NCBI GenBank assembly: GCA_028571685.1
Contig: CM053146.1
Span: 114,241,431-114,305,430, forward strand
From: Heterohyrax brucei
Lineage: Eukaryota > Chordata > Mammalia > Hyracoidea > Procaviidae
Reading direction: 5' to 3'
Length of the DNA: 64,000 nucleotides
Shown piece after piece: positions 24,052 through 33,627 of this stretch. The notes under the pieces are model-generated. The model was not told the DNA's origin. It saw nothing but the letters and a program-made list of their open reading frames with translations, and did no database searches. The position numbers were made by a program, and so were the translations under genes. Position 1 is the stretch's first letter, and each line of letters begins with the position of its first letter.

Positions 24052-24735
24052 TGTCCTGCATTGAATTATGTCCCCCTAAAATATGTGTCAACTTGAGTAG
24101 GCCATAATTCCTGGTATTGTGTGGCTGCCCTGCATTTTGTGATCTGATGTGTCCTGTATGTTATAAATCCTAACATCTCTGATGTTAAAAACCAATGCAA
24201 ACCCAGCACTATTAAGTCAATTCTGACTCATAGCAACCTTATATGACAGAGTAGACCTACCCCATGGAGTCTCCAAGAAGTACCTGGCAGATTCGAACTC
24301 TAAACTTTTAGTTATCAGACATAGAACTTAGCTGCTAAGTCACTGGGGTCTATGATGTTGCCAAGCCAGCCAGGAGGCAAAATGTTAATAAAGTAGGTAG
24401 GGTACAATCTATAGGATTAGATTCTATCTTGAGTCTTTCTCTTCTGAGAGACAAAAGGAGAGAGAATCCAGTAGAAAGGACATCATAATACCAAGAAAGA
24501 AGAGCCAGGAGCAGTCTAAATCCTGTGGGTCCGGGTCCTGTGCTGAGAAACTCCTAGCCCCAAGGGAAGATTGGTGACAATCACTTTCTCCTGGAACTAA
24601 TAGAGAGAGAAAAACTTGCCCTAAATTGGTTCTCGGAATTCAGATTTCTAGTGTTGTAGACTGTGAGAGGATAAATTTCTGTTTATTAAAGCCATCTGCT
24701 TATGTTATTACTGTTACTGTAGCACTAGATAAGAC
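24052..24735 (+). mobile_element. MaLR-type solo LTR split by a SINE
   Basis: Starts TGTCCTGCATTGAATTATGT and ends AGCACTAGATAAGACG. Internal blocks match the other copies (GAGAAACTCCTAGCCCCAAG, AAAGCCATCTGCTTATG). A SINE at 24190-24350 interrupts it, with the host sequence CTCTGATGTT/CTATGATGTT repeated on both sides. No internal retroviral coding sequence adjoins it. Confidence 0.75.
24190..24350 (-). mobile_element. AfroSINE-like SINE inside an LTR
   Basis: Tail AAGTCAATTCTGACTCATAG, middle CCCCATGGAGTCTCCAAGAA, B-box region GCAGATTCGAACTCTAAAC and a head ending in GTCACTGGGGTC. A roughly 10-bp duplication, CTCTGATGTT/CTATGATGTT, flanks it. Confidence 0.88.
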
Positions 24736-25040
24736 GTTGAACATGGCTGTGATGTTTAAATGGGTAGAGATGATATGGTCAGCTAGTGGCACCTGATTGG
24801 TCTTACTTAGTTTTTGTCCATTTTAATAGGTTAATGTGTTTATGATTTAGATTAGAAGTTATTGAAATAAAATTTGGGCTTGCTTTGACTTACCACTAAT
24901 GAAGTAAAAATAAAAACTTACCCTACCTAAATTTCTCTCTGTATTTTCTCTTGTAATATTTGAATACTGATACTTTTCTTAGGTTAAAAGTCTTGAATAT
25001 GGCCTCCTGTCTTGTATTTGATCTCTGTAGTAAGCACAGT
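24736..25040. other. Intronic sequence, nothing recognised
   Basis: AT-rich sequence between the LTR and the next SINE, with no gene or repeat that I can name. Confidence 0.4.
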
Positions 25041-25248
25041 AAGACTTGGTGACACAATGGTTAAACATCTGGCTGCTTACCTAAAACTTTGGTGGTTTGA
25101 ATCTACTCAGCAGCTCCTTGGAAGAAAAATGTGGTAGTCTGCTCTTGCAAAGACTACAGCTTAGAAAACCCTGTGGATCAGTTGTATTCTGTCACTTGGG
25201 GTTGCTATGAATCTAAATTGACTTGGTAGCACAAAACAACAGTAACAA
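25041..25248 (+). mobile_element. AfroSINE-like SINE, long variant
   Basis: Head GACTTGGTGACACAATGGTT, B-box region GGTGGTTTGAATCTACTCAG, and the extra block (GAAAAATGTGGTAGTCTGCT and AAAGACTACAGCTTAGAAAA) that marks the long variant. The tail is GGGGTTGCTATGAATCTAAA with ACAACAGTAAC. Confidence 0.88.
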
Positions 25249-25430
25249 AAGACATAATAATTGCTTCCAAAGATGTGTATGTTGTAATACTCGGAATGTG
25301 TGAATATGTTAAGTAACATGACAAATAAATTAAAATGTTACATGAAACTCAGTTTGCTAATTAGTTTTACTTTAAAATATCTCCGTGTTGCTATGAACAT
25401 AAATGCATATATTCTTTCTGAAAAGTAGCT

Positions 25431-25682
25431 GTTGCTAGGTGCCATCAAGCCAGTTCCAACTCATAGTGACCCATGAACAACAGAATGAAACACTGCCTGG
25501 TCCCATGCCGTGCCTACAGTCGTTTTTATGTTTGAGTCCATTGTTGCATCTCCTTTGTTGTTCTGTCTCACTGAGGATCTTCCTCTTTTTGCTGACCTGC
25601 ATTGACAGGCATGATGTCTTTCTCTAGGGATTGATCTCTCTTGACAACACATCCGGAGTATGTGAGATATAGTTTCACTATC
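25431..25682 (-). mobile_element. RTE-type LINE 3' end (antisense), left part
   Basis: Starts at the element's 3' tail (TGTTGCTAGGTGCCATCAAG) and runs into its 3' UTR and ORF end (for example GAGGATCTTCCTCTTTTTGC). It matches the 48412-48935 copy line by line. It is interrupted at 25683 by a solo LTR and resumes at 26212. Confidence 0.82.
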
Positions 25683-26211
25683 TGTTGTGAATTGAATTGT
25701 GTTCCCCCAGAAGTATGTGTATTAATTTGGCTGGTCCAGGATTCCCTGTATTCTGTGACTGCCCTCAATTTTGTGTTTTTCTCATCCTGTCAATCCTAAA
25801 GTCTGCCTATATGATTATGTTAGGAAAGGATTAGGGTGAGACTGCAACACCCTTGCTAAGGAAGTTTCCCTGGAGTGTAGCTTGTGCTGCCTTTTATCTT
25901 TTCATCCTGCCAGAGATAAAAGGAAAGGGAAACAAGCAGCAAGTTGGGAACCTCACGCTGTCAAGAAAGCAGTACTGGGAAAAGAGCACATCCTTCAGAC
26001 CTGAGATTCCAACACCAAGATGCTCCCTGAACAAAGACTGATGCAACACAAGGACTTTCTCCAGAGCTGACAGCAGGGAAAGCCTTCCTCTGGAGCAGAC
26101 ATCCTGAAATTGGACTTGTAGCCTACTGGACTGTGTAAGAATAAACTTCTCTTTGCTAAAGCCATCTACTCTGTGGTATTTCTGTTAGAGTGGCATTAGC
26201 TGACTAAAACA
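25683..26211 (+). mobile_element. MaLR-type solo LTR inside an RTE
   Basis: About 529 bp, starting TGTTGTGAATTGAATTGTGT and ending TAGCTGACTAAAACA (TG...CA). The terminal AAGCCATCTACTCTGTGG block is shared with the other copies. The flanking pentamers CTATC (25678-25682) and CCACC (26212-26216) could be a decayed 5-bp duplication. It carries no coding sequence. Confidence 0.78.
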
Positions 26212-26790
26212 CCACCCTTACTTTCAAGGAGACCTCTGGGTGCACTTCTTCTGCGACAGATCTGTTTGTTCTTTTTGTAGCCCGTAGTATATTCAATATT
26301 CTTCTCTAACACCATAATTCACAGGTACTAGTTTTTCTTCTGTCTTCTTTATTGTTTAGCTTTCACATGTGTCTGATACAATTGAAAATACCATGGCTTG
26401 GGTCAGGGGCAACTTAGTCTTCAAGGTGACGTTTTTGCTTTTCAACACTTTAAAAGAAGGTCTTTTGCACAGATTTTCCCAATGCAATGCTTCTTTTAAT
26501 TTCTTGACTGCTGCCTTCCATGGGCGTTGATTGTGGATCCAAGTAAAATGAAATCCTTGATAACCTAAACCTTTTCTCTGTTTATCGTGATGTTGCCTGT
26601 TGGTCTAGTTGTTAGGATTTTTTTCTTTACTGAAGGCTGTGGTCTTTGATCTTCATCATGTACATGTTTCAAGTCCTTTTCACTTTAAGCAAGTGAGGTT
26701 ATATCATTTGTGTAAAGCAGGTTGCTAATATGTCTTCCTCCAGTCCTGATGCCCCATTCTTCTTTGTATATTTCAGCCTCTCCTAAATAT
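26212..26790 (-). mobile_element. RTE-type LINE (antisense), right part
   Basis: Continues the RTE from 25682, with GAAAATACCATGGCTTGGGT, CAAGTAAAATGAAATCCTTG and GTCCTGATGCCCCATTCTTC. The last, on the minus strand, is the region just after the RT core. Frames are broken. The element is 5'-truncated near 26790. Confidence 0.82.
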
Positions 26791-27574
26791 CGGAAACACT
26801 TATTTTGAGATACATTTAAGATAATCAGTTTTCTTTATAGTGTGGTCAACTCGTGGAGCTTAATATCAACAGTAATCCAACATGTGTATAAGCAGTGTGC
26901 ACACTGTCAGAAAAGAGAATATATTCAAATATTCTGGCTTAATGGCTTAGAGATCATGAGTGTGGCAGTGTCATGAAAGAAATAGAATTATTTCCTGTTT
27001 TGTTTGTTGAGGACCAATATTTTCTCGATTGCAATATATATATCAATACTGTCTCTTAGTTTCCAACTTTTTGAGTTAACTCACAGACAAAATTAGAAAA
27101 TCTAATGATGATTATAGAAAAACAATTTTTTAAAACTTTGGAAATAGAGTAAAATAGAGTTTACAGAAATGAAAAGTGGTAGACAAAAAAGAGAGGAGAA
27201 AAGTAAGTCGTCTGATGTCTTTTAACATGAGGAATCAAGAGATACAGTTTTTAGATGATGGAATTAAAAATACAAGTTTAAGTTATTCATTAAAAACACA
27301 AATGATAAAGGAACTAAAAAAAATTTGTATATTAGGAGAAATGAGGTTCTGTAAGTGTACCAAATTCTCAATGTTATCAGCAAGACAAAGGAGAATTTAT
27401 GAAATCAATATGCTGAAAATCATAAATGTTTTTTATTTAGAAAGGAGTGATCATTCAAAAAAAACTAAATAAAAGCAAATGTCTGAAAGAATTGCCTCTA
27501 GAGAATGTAACTGGTGTACTTTGTACCATTTGATTTTTTTTTTAAATCAACATGATGCTTGAACGTGATTTCAA
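26791..27574. other. Intronic AT-rich sequence
   Basis: Strongly AT-rich. A 98-codon open stretch at 27176-27472 (+) is lysine-rich, has no recognisable domain and no splice context, and is best taken as chance. Confidence 0.45.
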
Positions 27575-27799
27575 ACGGGTTGGCAATCGTTTTCTGTAAA
27601 GAATGGGATAGTAAATATTTTGGCTTTTACAAGCCATATATTCTTTTTTGTAGTTACGGAGCTCTACTGTGGTAGTGTGAAAGATGAGACACACAGTGCT
27701 TAAATGAATGAGCACTGGTTGTGTTCCAGTAAAACTTCATTTACAAAAACAGGTGATGGGTAAGATCTGACTCCCAAGGTTTAGTTTGCCAATGCCTGC
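27575..27799 (-). mobile_element. MER20-like hAT-Charlie MITE
   Basis: About 225 bp: GGTTGGCAATCGTTTTCTGT, then GATAGTAAATATTTTGGCTT, GTGTTCCAGTAAAACTTCAT, TTACAAAAACAGGTGATGGG and AGTTTGCCAATGCCTGC. This is the order of a MER20 read in reverse. The ends (GGCAATCG... and ...TTTGCCAATGCC) are the decayed terminal inverted repeats. It is a non-autonomous DNA transposon. Confidence 0.8.
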
Positions 27800-29101
27800 T
27801 TTAGAACTAAATCATGCTAAAAGGCTCATAATAAGAATAGTGGTCTATTGGCACCTTCCTGTCCATATAACTTCCAAGAAGCAACCACTTTAAACTCTTC
27901 GACTTTCCCTTTTTGTGTTTATATTTATGATTCTAAATAAGAAGTACACTTCTATTTCTAAGTAGGATTTTATTGCCATCGCTTTGACAATTTTAGACAT
28001 TATTTGTTGGAGTCCTGTTATTGAAGTTGAAAATTTGTGCTTTGTTATCACTTTACCTTCTATTGCTTTCATCTTACAAAAATAATGCTCAGAATTTTTA
28101 GATGAATTTGTATTCAGTTTTTCATTATTTTGACCATGTTGATATTTTTCAGTCTTGAGCTAGTAATGTTCTATGGGCATTTTCTTCTTTGTGCAAATTT
28201 TTGGTTTTCCTAGGGTTTATTTATTTGCTTAGTTTTCTTTGAAACTCATGTTCTTTATCCCACTCCTTCTAATAAAAAAAGAAAAAGAAACAAACAAAAC
28301 TGATTGCCTCAGGACTCAGTGCAACCCTATAGCAGTTATATAAAATGTCAGTAAAATTTTCCAGAGTGTCGAAACTGGAAGTCTGTCAATTTTTTTCTCT
28401 GATAATATCCATTTCTAGAGGCCTTCACAGTCCTTCTCTGATGAAGGATGATTGCTCTATGAGTCATTCCATGGTGATCATCATAGATCTTACTGTCAGT
28501 ATGTTTTTGGGGAGTTCCATGAAACACAATTTAACAGTGTCTTCATCTATGTCCTCATTGCTCTTGTGAAGTAAGTAGGCAAGGTGTTGAGCCCAAGGGA
28601 AGCCAGACAGACCCCAACCTACTGGATGACCTGGTTCTAAATGTTTTAGACAATTGTTTTTGCGTTTGGCCTGTATTTTCTTGATTTCAGAGGAAATTTT
28701 CTTTGTATGTAGAGGCCTACTTTTCATATGTCAAAATTTTGACTCATGTTCATTAATTATATCAATTGATTCTTAGCTGAGGAACTGAGTGTCAGGACAA
28801 ACAGTATATTCAGGGCTTCTCAAACTATCTGTGATGGAGAACTGGACTTTTTTTTTTTTTTTTTTTTTGCCTATAGCAAACTAATGTTTATGTAAAATAC
28901 AAAGGCGTGTGCTTGGATGTTGCAACAGTATCAAATCGGTCTCCATTTCTGTAGTTGTTTTGTTGCAGATGGAAAACAAACAGTTCAGGGACCACACTGG
29001 TTCACAGACCACACTTGGAGCAAACACACTGAGACAAACAGGAGAGAGTTTCTTCCCTGGCCAAAATGTTGATATAATGAAAAGCATGCCTAGCCGGGAA
29101 A
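27800..29101. other. Intronic sequence, unresolved
   Basis: No gene recognised. 28285-28325 may be a very decayed SINE tail. 28340-28727 gives a weak minus-strand open stretch with TGA stops. A 21-T run lies at 28848-28868. A possible old DNA-transposon-like edge (CAGGGCTTCTCAAACTATCT) is at 28811, but I cannot find a matching far end. Confidence 0.4.
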
Positions 29102-29726
29102 GATGATCCAATAGGCAAGGTTAAGTGTGATATTTACCTTGCTTACTAGATTATCTGTAGTGAACCGTTTGACATTTTTTCACTACATCAAAGATTCTGC
29201 TTTCTAGGTATGGCTGGTATCTGTGTTTCTCCCAACATCATAGCACCTTCCTGCAGCATTAAAGCTGCTTTTGTCAATTTTTAATCCCTGACAAGGGCAG
29301 AGGCTCCCTGGCAGTAAAGTGGTTGAGAACTCAGCTGCTAAGCAAAAGGTTGGCAGTTCATATCCACCAGCTGTAACTGGGAAACCCTAGGGGGCAGTTC
29401 TTCTCTGTCCTTTAGGTTTGCTGTGTCTCTGTGAGTTAGAATTAATAAGATGGCAATTTGGGGAGGTGGTGGGCAGGTACCAATGACCTAGTAAGCAAGA
29501 TAAACATGAGCTTATTTATGCTCACTAAAGTACAAATATTATACAAGTACTTACTTATACTTACTAAGTGCAAGTATTGTATTACTAAGTGCAAGAAATC
29601 CAATTTCACATGGATTTCAATAATCTGTGGTAAAACAGGTTATGGTGAAACCTAAGTGAAATTGTTCACTACAGATGATCTGGTAAGCAAAGTAAGCACT
29701 ATGCTTACCTCGCTTAGTAGATAATC
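29102..29726. repeat. Inverted-repeat element of hairpin modules, split by a SINE
   Basis: Left arm 29102-29190 and right arm 29642-29726 are inverted relative to each other. Each outer part is a 53-54-bp imperfect hairpin: GATGATCCAATAGGCAAGG...CCTTGCTTACTAGATTATC (29102-29155) and GATGATCTGGTAAGCAAAG...CTCGCTTAGTAGATAATC (29674-29726). Next to it, inwards, both arms carry TGTAGTGAAC. A third, shorter module (GACCTAGTAAGCAAGATAAA) is at 29484-29530. The family is not recognised; a fold-back or MITE-like DNA element is my inference. Confidence 0.6.
29301..29460 (+). mobile_element. AfroSINE-like SINE
   Basis: Head AGGCTCCCTGGCAGTAAAGT, B-box region GTTGGCAGTTCATATCCACC, middle GGGAAACCCTAGGGGGCAGT and tail GTGAGTTAGAATTAATAAGA. 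It sits between the arms of the hairpin element. Confidence 0.88.
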
Positions 29727-29949
29727 TTCCCCTGTTGCCTAGTATTCTCATGGTACTCCTCTGGACTTTTTTCTCCTTTCTTCTTGACCATCTTCTTCAC
29801 CAGCACAAAGTGTCTCTGTTGTTTTAGGTGCTCTCTTGAGAACTCATGTAGCAGTAATAATGGTCACTGTTGTCCATTTAAGCACTTTTGTCGGTTTCTG
29901 AGCTTTCCGTTCCATGTAAGACAGAAACAGCCATGCCTTCATGAAATGT

Positions 29950-30152
29950 GGAATCCTGGACTGATGTGATCTGTTAATGGTCTTAGCTGCTAACTGAAAG
30001 GGTGGTGCTCAGAGTCCACCCAGATATACCTCAGAAGAAACACCTAGTAGTCTTCTTCCAAAAAACGAGCCATTGAAGACCCCGTGGAGCACAGTTCTAC
30101 TCTAACACATACATGGTCACTGTTAGAGTTGACTTGCTGGCATCTGTTTGGT
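29950..30152 (+). mobile_element. AfroSINE-like SINE, long variant
   Basis: Head GGAATCCTGGACTGATGTGA, then CTTAGCTGCTAACTGAAAGG and a long-variant block around TAGTAGTCTTCTTCCAAAAA. The tail is GCACAGTTCTACTCTAACAC with a TGGCATCTGTTTGG end. Confidence 0.78.
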
Positions 30153-30689
30153 AAAATTCAAGAATATGATGGGAAGAAGAAAAGATGTGTAATTATGTAT
30201 GTGTGAGTGTGTAGTGAATGTCTCACAGTCTCCTGAGGTACAGAGTATCGTTCCCATTTTATAAGATAATAGAGCTTAGATTTTAATCCAGTCATGCTAA
30301 CTTAAAAGGCCACACTTTACTCTGCTTTTGATTTAGAGAATCAAATTGATTATTCTCTTCTTGTGGGTTGTGCATACTCAGATATGGTGTGTCTTATTTT
30401 AACTGCTCAGAACAGCTGAATTGCAAATTATGGCACAGGTTATTTTTCCTGTCTTTATGAAAGTGTTTTCATTTGAAAGGAGAGGTTCCTTTAAACATGC
30501 TTAATCATTGTCTGAAGTTCATAGACTTGAAGTTAATGTTGTTGAGTTGAGTGAAAATTTTACTCCATGCAAGACAAGGTCTTCTTGGGGTTTCTTACCC
30601 TGTGGTGTTTTCACATGACTGCCATGCTTATTCAACCTCATAACATGTACTGGTTGTCCCACCATCCTACAAGATTTCCTTTCTGAGCC

Positions 30690-31070
30690 TTGGCTGCCTT
30701 TACAAATGACTACAAACTGACTTACCCAAGGGCACAGCCCTTTGTAAGGAGGCCTGACTTCCACTGACATTGTCACTAACTTTGCTCAAAGTCACCTTTT
30801 CAGTGAGGCCTGACTTAGCACCCCATTTAAAAATACAAACCTTTCTGTCTCTGATCCTCCTCACCGTCACTTACTTTTTCTCCCTAATCACTTAAAATCA
30901 GTTTCCAACATACTATTTATTTTACTCATTTGTTACATTTACTGATTATGGTCTGTCTCCTTTCCTTATGGAAATGTGGATGTCATTGCTCTGAGGTTGG
31001 GTTTTTCTCCCTTGTTTCATTCATGGATGTTTCCAGAACTCAGCACATAGTTATTGTGTAAATTGCTGCT
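30690..31070 (+). mobile_element. L2 LINE 3' end
   Basis: AAAGTCACCTTTTCAGTGAG and GCCTGACTTAGCACCCCATT followed by ATACTATTTATTTTACTCAT and CATTGCTCTGAGGTTGGGTT. This is the ordered ORF end and 3' UTR of L2. Strongly diverged. Confidence 0.7.
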
Positions 31071-31236
31071 GTTAATGTGAGTCCAGAGAGCTTCTGTTCC
31101 TCCCTTGCTGCCTTTGCTTGATGAAAATATTTAGGTCACCTGAAAAAGACTTTTACTTTAATATAAGTGAATTATTATAAAACGAGGTCTGTCTTCCTCC
31201 TCCTTTGTTACTCCTTTACGTTTCCCTCACCTTCAT

Positions 31237-31420
31237 TCATTTGACAAGTAATACCATGAGTGTCAGAAATAGTTCTAAAAGCCAGAGATCTACGAATAAA
31301 GAAGATCAATGCAACTTCTTTTCATGGAGCTTATGTTCTAGATGAATACTAAGCAATAAAAATCCTCAAATCACTAGATGAAATATTAAATTATTATACT
31401 GGCAAAGGGCCAAGAAACCA
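31237..31420 (+). mobile_element. Ancient LINE relic
   Basis: TTCATTCATTTGACAAGTAA through TTTCATGGAGCTTATGTTCT and AGCAATAAA. This is the widespread mammalian 'catgga.cttaca.tctag' LINE block; the subfamily cannot be fixed by eye. Confidence 0.5.
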
Positions 31421-31483
31421 ATGTTGAGTATCATGTAGAGCCCATCTGATTTTCTTGAGCTCACCACTTCCTGTTCCCTTTCT

Positions 31484-31598
31484 GTGTTTGAACCTACGGG
31501 TTGCTCTGAGGAAGAAAGATGTGGCAGTGTGCTTCTGTAGAGATTAGTCTTGGAAATCCTATGGGGCAGTCAGAATTGACTCAGTAGCAGTGGGATGT
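31484..31598 (+). mobile_element. AfroSINE-like SINE, internal and tail part
   Basis: Keeps GAAGAAAGATGTGGCAGTGT, TTGGAAATCCTATGGGGCAG and a tail (CAGAATTGACTCAGTAGCAG). The tRNA-like head is mostly gone and a block between middle and tail is deleted. Confidence 0.8.
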
Positions 31599-31599
31599 G

Positions 31600-33150
31600 A
31601 ACCATATGCAGTATCTGGGAGGAATGACTGTTGTACAGGCAGTAGTGTCCCAGTCATTTTGTAGAGGAGGGACAGACTCACCATTCGTTATTATTGCCTT
31701 ATTGATTGCATTTTGGGGAAAGAAGTTTTAAAAAGTGAGTGTAGGATAAAGTTTATGAGACCTTTATGTTTGTCTTAGAATCACCTTATTTTTATAAATA
31801 CTATCACCTGATTTTCGTCAATACTGCCAATATTTTTTACAAACACTACCTGTTTAGCTCTAAATTAAATTGTCCTTTATGATGTCTTAATCTTTTCAGT
31901 GATGCTGCATAAATACTTGTGATCAAGTAAAGATCTGAAAAGGCCATGATGATTAACTGTGGAATTTTTTAAACCTTCCTCATTCATTAATACACACAAA
32001 GATACACAGAGTTATGAAACTTATGCTGAAGATATTCACTGGAGTTGGTATACAGAGATGCCAGATAGCAGCAGTATACTTGACATAAATGGCTACATTA
32101 ATTAAACTGAGTTGTATGACTTTGAGTCCTCAAATTTATTCTTATTAAAATTCATTTTGCATCAAGATATGTTTTAGTGGTTCTGTGTCACTATAGTGGA
32201 TAGATTATTTTAAAAATTAGTGGCTTACTCTTGTGTTTGGAGACATAGTGGTAGATTTTGCATTCCTTTGGACCACACAAGCTTCTAAAACCTTGACATT
32301 CAGAATTTTGGACTGTAAAATTTCACTGGAAACAAATAATAGAAAACAGGGATGTTTTAAATCAGCTGTTTCCTTTAAAATCATCTTGTAACGTTTTATT
32401 TTAATATTAGTAAAGTTTAATATTTTAAAAAGCTTTCATACTGAAGATTTGAAATTCATGTGTTAAACACATTTGCATGTTTTTGTTACTTTCAGATTCT
32501 AATATTTGATTTTATAAATTGAACTTGGGTTTTAAGATTATACTGTATTTAATCCCTGAAGATTTTTTTTAAGGCTTATCCTTTTATTCATTTAACTCAC
32601 TCAGATTTATAGGAAAAGGAAGTATCAATATTCCTGTAAAGAATAGAATGTGTTGTGATGATGTATTGAATACATTTAAAAATAAGGACAACTGTCCTTT
32701 ATTAAAAAAAGAAACAAAACCAAAATTCTTCTGAGATCTCTGGAACTTTTTTCTCAAATAAGTTTAGGTTAAAAAAAGGGAAGGCAGTTTAAGATGAAAA
32801 AGGAAACTGAAGTTCTTTATATAAAGAAAACTGCTGAGATTATGGCTACTTCATAAAACTGAATGAAAAAAATGTTATGAGGTGATTAACATACTTTTAA
32901 TAAATTGGAATATGAACTAGGAAGTAAAATGTATGTCTTGATGTTTAAATATCTTTCTTGTTGTTTAAAAAAGGAAATATAAAATATCAAGATTTGTTTC
33001 ATCAAGTAAAATTAAAAATTTTTCTTGAAATTTTTGACCTCTTATATTGAGATTACTTTTGTTTAGCCTTACATATTGCAAGCCATTAGTTACCTTCCTT
33101 TTGGCCTAACCTGTGTAGATTCTGGTTTCCCCTGTGTGGATGAGAAGGTT
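31600..33150. other. Intronic AT-rich sequence
   Basis: Unique-looking, AT-rich sequence without a recognised gene or repeat. No stretch combines an open frame with good flanking splice sites. Confidence 0.45.
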
Positions 33151-33152
33151 GG

Positions 33153-33627
33153 TGTTTTAGTGATCTAGTACTGTAGTGCTGTTGTAACAGAAATAACACA
33201 AGTGGATGGCTTTAAAAAAAAAGGAGAAACTTTATTTGTCACAGTCTAGTAGGCTAACAGCCCAACATCAGGGCGTCAGCTCCAGGACAAGTCCTTTCTC
33301 TATTGGCTTTGGAGTAAGGTCCTTGTTGTCAGTATTGCACTGAATCTGGGAGCTTCTAAGGTGTAAGGACCACTGGTTGTTTCTAAAGGATGCACTCTGC
33401 TGGTACTGCTTCTTGGTCTCTAACTCTGTGCTTGCTTCCTTTTCCTTTATATCCCACAAGATTGCCTCAAGGCACAATGCAGTCTTATACCAACAGAACT
33501 GCTGCCCATCCTCTCTCATTAACATCATAAAGGCAGAGTGTATAGCATATAAAAACGTCACCAGGGATCACAGCCTAGTCAAAAGGCTACACACATTTTT
33601 TGAGAGGAAACAGCTCAATACATGACA
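33153..33627 (-). mobile_element. MaLR-type solo LTR (antisense)
   Basis: Starts TGTTTTAGTGATCTAGTACT and ends CAGCTCAATACATGACA. It is the reverse of the 25683 and 47847 copies (for example GGCTTTGGAGTAAGGTCCTT and GGGCGTCAGCTCCAGGACAA). There is an A run at 33212-33221. The open frames over it on both strands are chance. Confidence 0.78.

Noticed and set aside
27176..27472. 98-codon plus-strand frame as a small gene
   Set aside because: AT-rich, lysine-rich, no recognisable domain, no splice sites or neighbouring coding sequence.
29102..29155. Hairpin module as a microRNA precursor
   Set aside because: The stem is palindromic throughout with a very small loop, occurs in three local copies, and looks like repeat structure and not a pre-miRNA.
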